In this document: piece by piece, positions 13,801 through 15,873 of the stretch
Position numbering within the stretch: position 1 is the first letter of the stretch
Layout of the letters: each line of letters opens with the position of its first letter
From: UBA4729 sp039931245
Lineage (GTDB): Bacteria > Patescibacteriota > Saccharimonadia > Saccharimonadales > UBA4665
DNA length: 15,873 nt
Assembly: GCA_039931245.1 (NCBI GenBank)
Contig: JBDTSH010000031.1
Location: 1 to 15,873, forward strand
Direction of reading: 5' to 3'
Notes under the pieces: generated by a model
The model's input: the letters and a program-made list of their open reading frames with translations, nothing else
Databases searched by the model: none
Told to the model about the DNA's origin: nothing
Translations under genes and position numbers: made by a program

Positions 13801-15873
13801 CGTCAACGGAACTTTCACGGGCACACTTGTTGTCACCGGGGCCGGTAGTTTTGTGGGCACCTTAACGGCCAACGGGGATATTTTGGCTAATGGCAACATC
13901 ACCCAATCCGGCACCGGCACTTTTAGTAGCGGTACCGGAGCAATTACGCTGAACGGTAACACGAGCATCACGGGGACGAGCACGCTGAGCGTCGGAACCG
14001 GCGCTACTTCCATTGGAGGTATTCTTGGTGTCACCGGACTTACAACACTTTCGGGGGGCGTATCGGTCAACGGGGCTTCGGCAATTACCGGAGCACTTAA
14101 CATTAACACCACCGGTACCGCCACCACCGCTATCGGTAATACTGGGGCGGCCTTCAGCCTGGCTTCGAGTGGCCTAAATATCTCGACAGCCGGCGCTGTT
14201 ACGGGAGTGACGACACTGACAGCCAGTGGTGCCCTAACCGCTGCTACTTCTGGTAATACTATCAATGGACTCGTCATTAACAGCGGCTCATTGAGCGGTA
14301 TCACTGGCTTTAATCAAGCCAGCGGCAATTTTGCGATTAGCGGTGCCGGGAGTTTCAGCACAGGTAGCGGCGCGATTAGCCTCAACGGGAATACTAACGT
14401 TACTGGTAGTCGTACTTTAACGACAGGGACTGGGGCAGTTACGCTTGGTTCGCTTGGCGCCGGTGTCGTTCAGTCAGACGCCAGCGGTTTGCTGAGCTCT
14501 GGAAATATCACAGTTTCCAACGGCGGCACCGGTACGACGACCTTTACGGCTAACGGCATTCTTTACGGCAACGGTACCGGCGCTATTCAATCAACGGCGG
14601 CAGCGGCCGATTCGATCCTCTTTACGAACGGTTCGGGTATTCCCGGCCTGACCCAAACCTTGCCAACCGCCGTTCAAGGCAACATCACTAGCACCGGCGT
14701 GCTCGCTGCTGGCTCGATCGTCAGTGGCTTTGGCGCAATATCGACCGCCAATAACATCACAACGACCGCCAACATCCAAGGAGCAACCTTAAATGCAATC
14801 GGTGCATTACAGCTTGGCGGCCTCGACATTAACACCGCTGGTACTCTTACTAACGTCGCTTACCTCAACCAAGCCAATAGCTTCAGCGCTGCAAACACAT
14901 TTAGCGCTGCTGGCACAGCGCTTGCTGTTAGCAACGATGCCAGCATTGGTGGCACCGGTACGATCGGTGCACTGGTGGTCACCGGTAACGCGACCTTGGG
15001 CGGTTCGCTAACAGTTACGGCTGCATCGACCCTCAATGGCAATGTCGCTATTGCTGGCACCAGCACCTTAACCGTCGGCACCGGCGCCACCACCCTCGGC
15101 GGCAGCTTGGCCGTCGCGGGCACAAGCACGCTTACCGGCTTACTCACAGCTAACGGGGGAATTTTGACAGCCGGTAACTTCAGCCAAACTGGGGCTACCA
15201 CCTTCGATACTGGTACCGGTACTGTTAGCCTCAACGGGGCAACGACCGTTACTGGCACTAATACTTTTACTGTCGGTACCGGCGCTACTACGCTTGGCGG
15301 CGCGCTCGGTGTCACCGGCAACAGCGCGTTTGGGGGCACGACCGCCACCACTGGCGCAGCTAACTTTGACGGCGGCGTCACGGTTGATAACAATTCGAAC
15401 TTCGCCCAGACCGGTAGCGGCAGTTTCGGCACTGGCACCGGTGCAGTTTCACTTAATGGCAATACGTTAGTCTCTGGCACGAACACTTTAACTGTCGGCA
15501 CCGGCGCCACCACCCTTGGCGGCACCCTCGGTGTCACCGGTGCTACAACTCTCAGTGGCACCTTGGCTGTCGCTGCTGCCAGCACATTCAATGGCAATGT
15601 CGCCATTTCCAGCACCAGCACCTTAACCGTCGGCACCGGCGCCACCACCCTTGGCGGCACCCTGGTTGTCACTGGAGCTACCACGCTTTCGGGGTTGCTG
15701 ACTGCTAATGGCGGCATCACTGACACCGGCAACTTCGCCCAAACCGGAGCTGGTACATTCGGCACTGGCACCGGTGCAGTTTCGCTCAACGGCGCCACTA
15801 GTATTACCGGCTCTAATTCCTTTACCACTGGCAGTGGCGCCGTGACGCTGGGCGCTTTAGGTGCCGGTGTTGT
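10811..15873 (+). CDS. Giant secreted fibre-like repeat protein, 3' end outside window
   Basis: Open for 1687 codons to the window edge. Hydrophobic segments lie at residues 22-38 and 86-104, the second followed by an Ala-rich stretch like a signal-peptide end. An entry domain (about 115-234) has NYNVQFKLYN, NGYLTVNLG and LKLTAVPYAFSAG, seen at the front of other fibre-like proteins. Then come stalk modules: five clear QTA(D/N)LLQ..D repeats between about residues 316 and 980, a duplicated module (NYVARF at 397, NYISKF at 629) and GIGTTTPGFKLDVQG (882-896). VSNGGTGTTTF lies near 1235. From about 985 on, short beta-repeats of the type TLTVGTGATTLGG dominate. Such proteins are known among phage fibres and surface adhesins and often end in a self-cleaving S74 chaperone; its presence here cannot be seen. 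ATG 10811 is the first ATG but lacks a ribosome binding site. GTG 11018 (residue 70) would give a standard signal peptide. Confidence 0.88.
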   Translation, partial: MSKHKLSVTLHRSTLRSKSSRVLFAVWASAIATIVIVYTRSCAQLGTNFKVLVVGGLGSGFTPVYSYTRVGTRIIRRTATASRVGRIAFASVMGLALIFAVGSSLLRPASSAAATGDTVNFQARLEGSNGAIALDGNYNVQFKLYNVSSGGSALWTESDVYAAGAGNDHRIRVVNGYLTVNLGATNAFPGTINWSQDMYITMNIGGTTTTTSYDGEMNPRLKLTAVPYAFSAGQLSTVSGANSTKLDFVTPTASNSILLPDASGTVCLANSVACGFASLSGSTSYIQNGTSLQSTANFNIQSTSTGSVAGIVEALTGQTADLLQFRDASAAALSGIDVNGQLYYQSGSFTGTLVQDTMTQSTVYHLPAVSVATATICLSTGNCAGAGGSITGAGTINYVARFNTSGSINSSSLLYDDGSFIGVNTTTNSALLSVVSSNASQVGAFVQAATSATVPAMIVKAGATPASGSSLISFQDSAGTELAVVASNGDIATNSTLAAGTTSPSGASNLEIHTTATGMVGALVQGSVSQTANLLQLQDSNGNINAAFSANGSQLTLGRIASSGTVTQGNLILSDGTTSNYGLTLVSGVLTANSTVTVPNAGGNDQVCLLNLANCVGSGGGITGAGVQNYISKFDTLGGNHLSSSLLYDNGSFVGVNTTTNSGLLTLQGASTTQSTLFAQGTTSSSVTTAIIQAGTSQSGNLLDIRTSAGANLVSVNSAGAVWLGQTGATAYVGGNVSPSVGPFSASLVIGTSATNIVGQIIRGVNGQTADLFQGQDNSGNVLTSISASGAFSTAASGDAVYSQNGNVRAGQSLIADHNLTVNNAGANAAGSVVATIKGSASQTANLLQLQDSSNAIVASIGATGNLTVASSADSSFAGKLGIGTTTPGFKLDVQGGSGVVGNFSGRVAGADAAANNEFVTLGQANAAYATGSGNNNYIQNQSAIAQTANFFVQTSNATVPTAVLAATLSQTSDLLQLQNSVGAVLAKVDVTGNLTAVNGTFTGTLVVTGAGSFVGTLTANGDILANGNITQSGTGTFSSGTGAITLNGNTSITGTSTLSVGTGATSIGGILGVTGLTTLSGGVSVNGASAITGALNINTTGTATTAIGNTGAAFSLASSGLNISTAGAVTGVTTLTASGALTAATSGNTINGLVINSGSLSGITGFNQASGNFAISGAGSFSTGSGAISLNGNTNVTGSRTLTTGTGAVTLGSLGAGVVQSDASGLLSSGNITVSNGGTGTTTFTANGILYGNGTGAIQSTAAAADSILFTNGSGIPGLTQTLPTAVQGNITSTGVLAAGSIVSGFGAISTANNITTTANIQGATLNAIGALQLGGLDINTAGTLTNVAYLNQANSFSAANTFSAAGTALAVSNDASIGGTGTIGALVVTGNATLGGSLTVTAASTLNGNVAIAGTSTLTVGTGATTLGGSLAVAGTSTLTGLLTANGGILTAGNFSQTGATTFDTGTGTVSLNGATTVTGTNTFTVGTGATTLGGALGVTGNSAFGGTTATTGAANFDGGVTVDNNSNFAQTGSGSFGTGTGAVSLNGNTLVSGTNTLTVGTGATTLGGTLGVTGATTLSGTLAVAAASTFNGNVAISSTSTLTVGTGATTLGGTLVVTGATTLSGLLTANGGITDTGNFAQTGAGTFGTGTGAVSLNGATSITGSNSFTTGSGAVTLGALGAGV
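10846..10882 (+). terminator. Terminator-like hairpin inside the 5' end of the giant gene
   Basis: AGCACCCT and GAGG (10847-10858) pair with CCTC and AGGGTGCT (10866-10869 and 10871-10878), leaving one bulged G and a 7-base loop, and are followed by TTTTT (10878-10882). It looks like a complete intrinsic terminator, yet it falls at about codons 13-24 of the frame starting at 10811. Confidence 0.65.
11758..13750 (+). repeat. Dispersed stalk repeats in the giant protein
   Basis: The protein motif (G/S)QTA(D/N)LLQ.QDS.G is coded at about 11758, 12393, 13109, 13333 and 13718, with weaker relatives at about 12180 and 12890. Each is followed by a strand pattern ending in a Gly-Asn or Gly-Gln turn. 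A larger module, NCAGAGG.ITGAG.NY..(R/K)F...SSSLLYD.GSF.GVNTTTNS.LL, occurs twice 232 residues apart (11999 and 12695). Confidence 0.8.
13800..15873 (+). repeat. Short beta-repeat region with near-identical DNA copies
   Basis: The protein is built from Thr/Gly/Asn-rich strands such as STLTVGTGATTLGG, LGVTGATTLSG and FGTGTGAVSLNG. At the DNA level a 38-base stretch at 15059-15096 is repeated exactly at 15614-15651, a period of 555 bases, with a close third copy near 15485-15525 and a weaker one near 15262-15300. The region runs past the window edge. Confidence 0.85.

Noticed and set aside
13720..14304. Minus-strand open frame of 194 codons
   Set aside because: Same composition effect opposite the giant gene; low-complexity product.
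14860..15828. Long minus-strand open frame rich in Pro, Val and Ala (322 codons)
   Set aside because: It is the antisense of the Thr/Gly repeat region, where ACC/GGC codons give GGT/GCC on the other strand and stops are rare. It has no ribosome binding site or domain.

Overview
The window most resembles the chromosome of a member of the candidate phyla radiation, with Saccharibacteria (TM7) the best guess. The reasons are very long, low-complexity, Thr/Ser/Gly-rich secreted proteins, a eukaryotic-type (type 2) isoleucyl-tRNA synthetase, promoters placed so close to start codons that leaderless transcripts are expected, and standard use of TGA, TAA and TAG as stops. The taxonomic call is inference from gene style, not from a marker phylogeny. 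All convincing genes lie on the + strand.

Region 1 (1-5216) holds two tandem, overlapping paralogues. The first is cut by the left edge (1-1434) and the second is complete (1431-5216, 1261 aa). Both carry Kelch-type beta-propeller repeats, then a beta-sandwich domain, two fibronectin-III-like domains and a short Gly-rich C-terminal tail. The complete copy has an N-terminal membrane anchor or signal segment and 11 Kelch repeats that appear to form two successive propellers. They are probably cell-surface binding proteins.

Region 2 (5217-6179) is about 700 bases with no convincing gene, apart from a strong ribosome binding site in front of a 17-codon frame. It is followed by a small thioredoxin-fold protein that has no cysteines.

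Region 3 (6240-9481) is the best-defined regulatory unit. An extended -10 promoter leads into a T-box leader with a very short Stem I, a TGGT-bearing antiterminator and an overlapping intrinsic terminator, then ileS. The leader should couple synthesis of isoleucyl-tRNA synthetase to the level of uncharged tRNA-Ile. The synthetase has HHGT in place of the HIGH signature.

Region 4 (9482-10290) is a 450-base spacer with overlapping inverted repeats, then rplU (ribosomal protein L21) expressed from a near-consensus promoter only a few bases upstream of its start codon, ending in a terminator. No rpmA follows.

Region 5 (10291-15873) is an AT-rich spacer with one exact DnaA box, then the start of a giant secreted fibre-like protein (at least 1687 codons, still open at the right edge). 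It contains a signal or anchor segment, an entry domain, repeated stalk modules and a long beta-repeat region with near-identical DNA repeats. A good intrinsic-terminator hairpin lies inside its first codons, so either the start is further downstream or the gene is attenuated.
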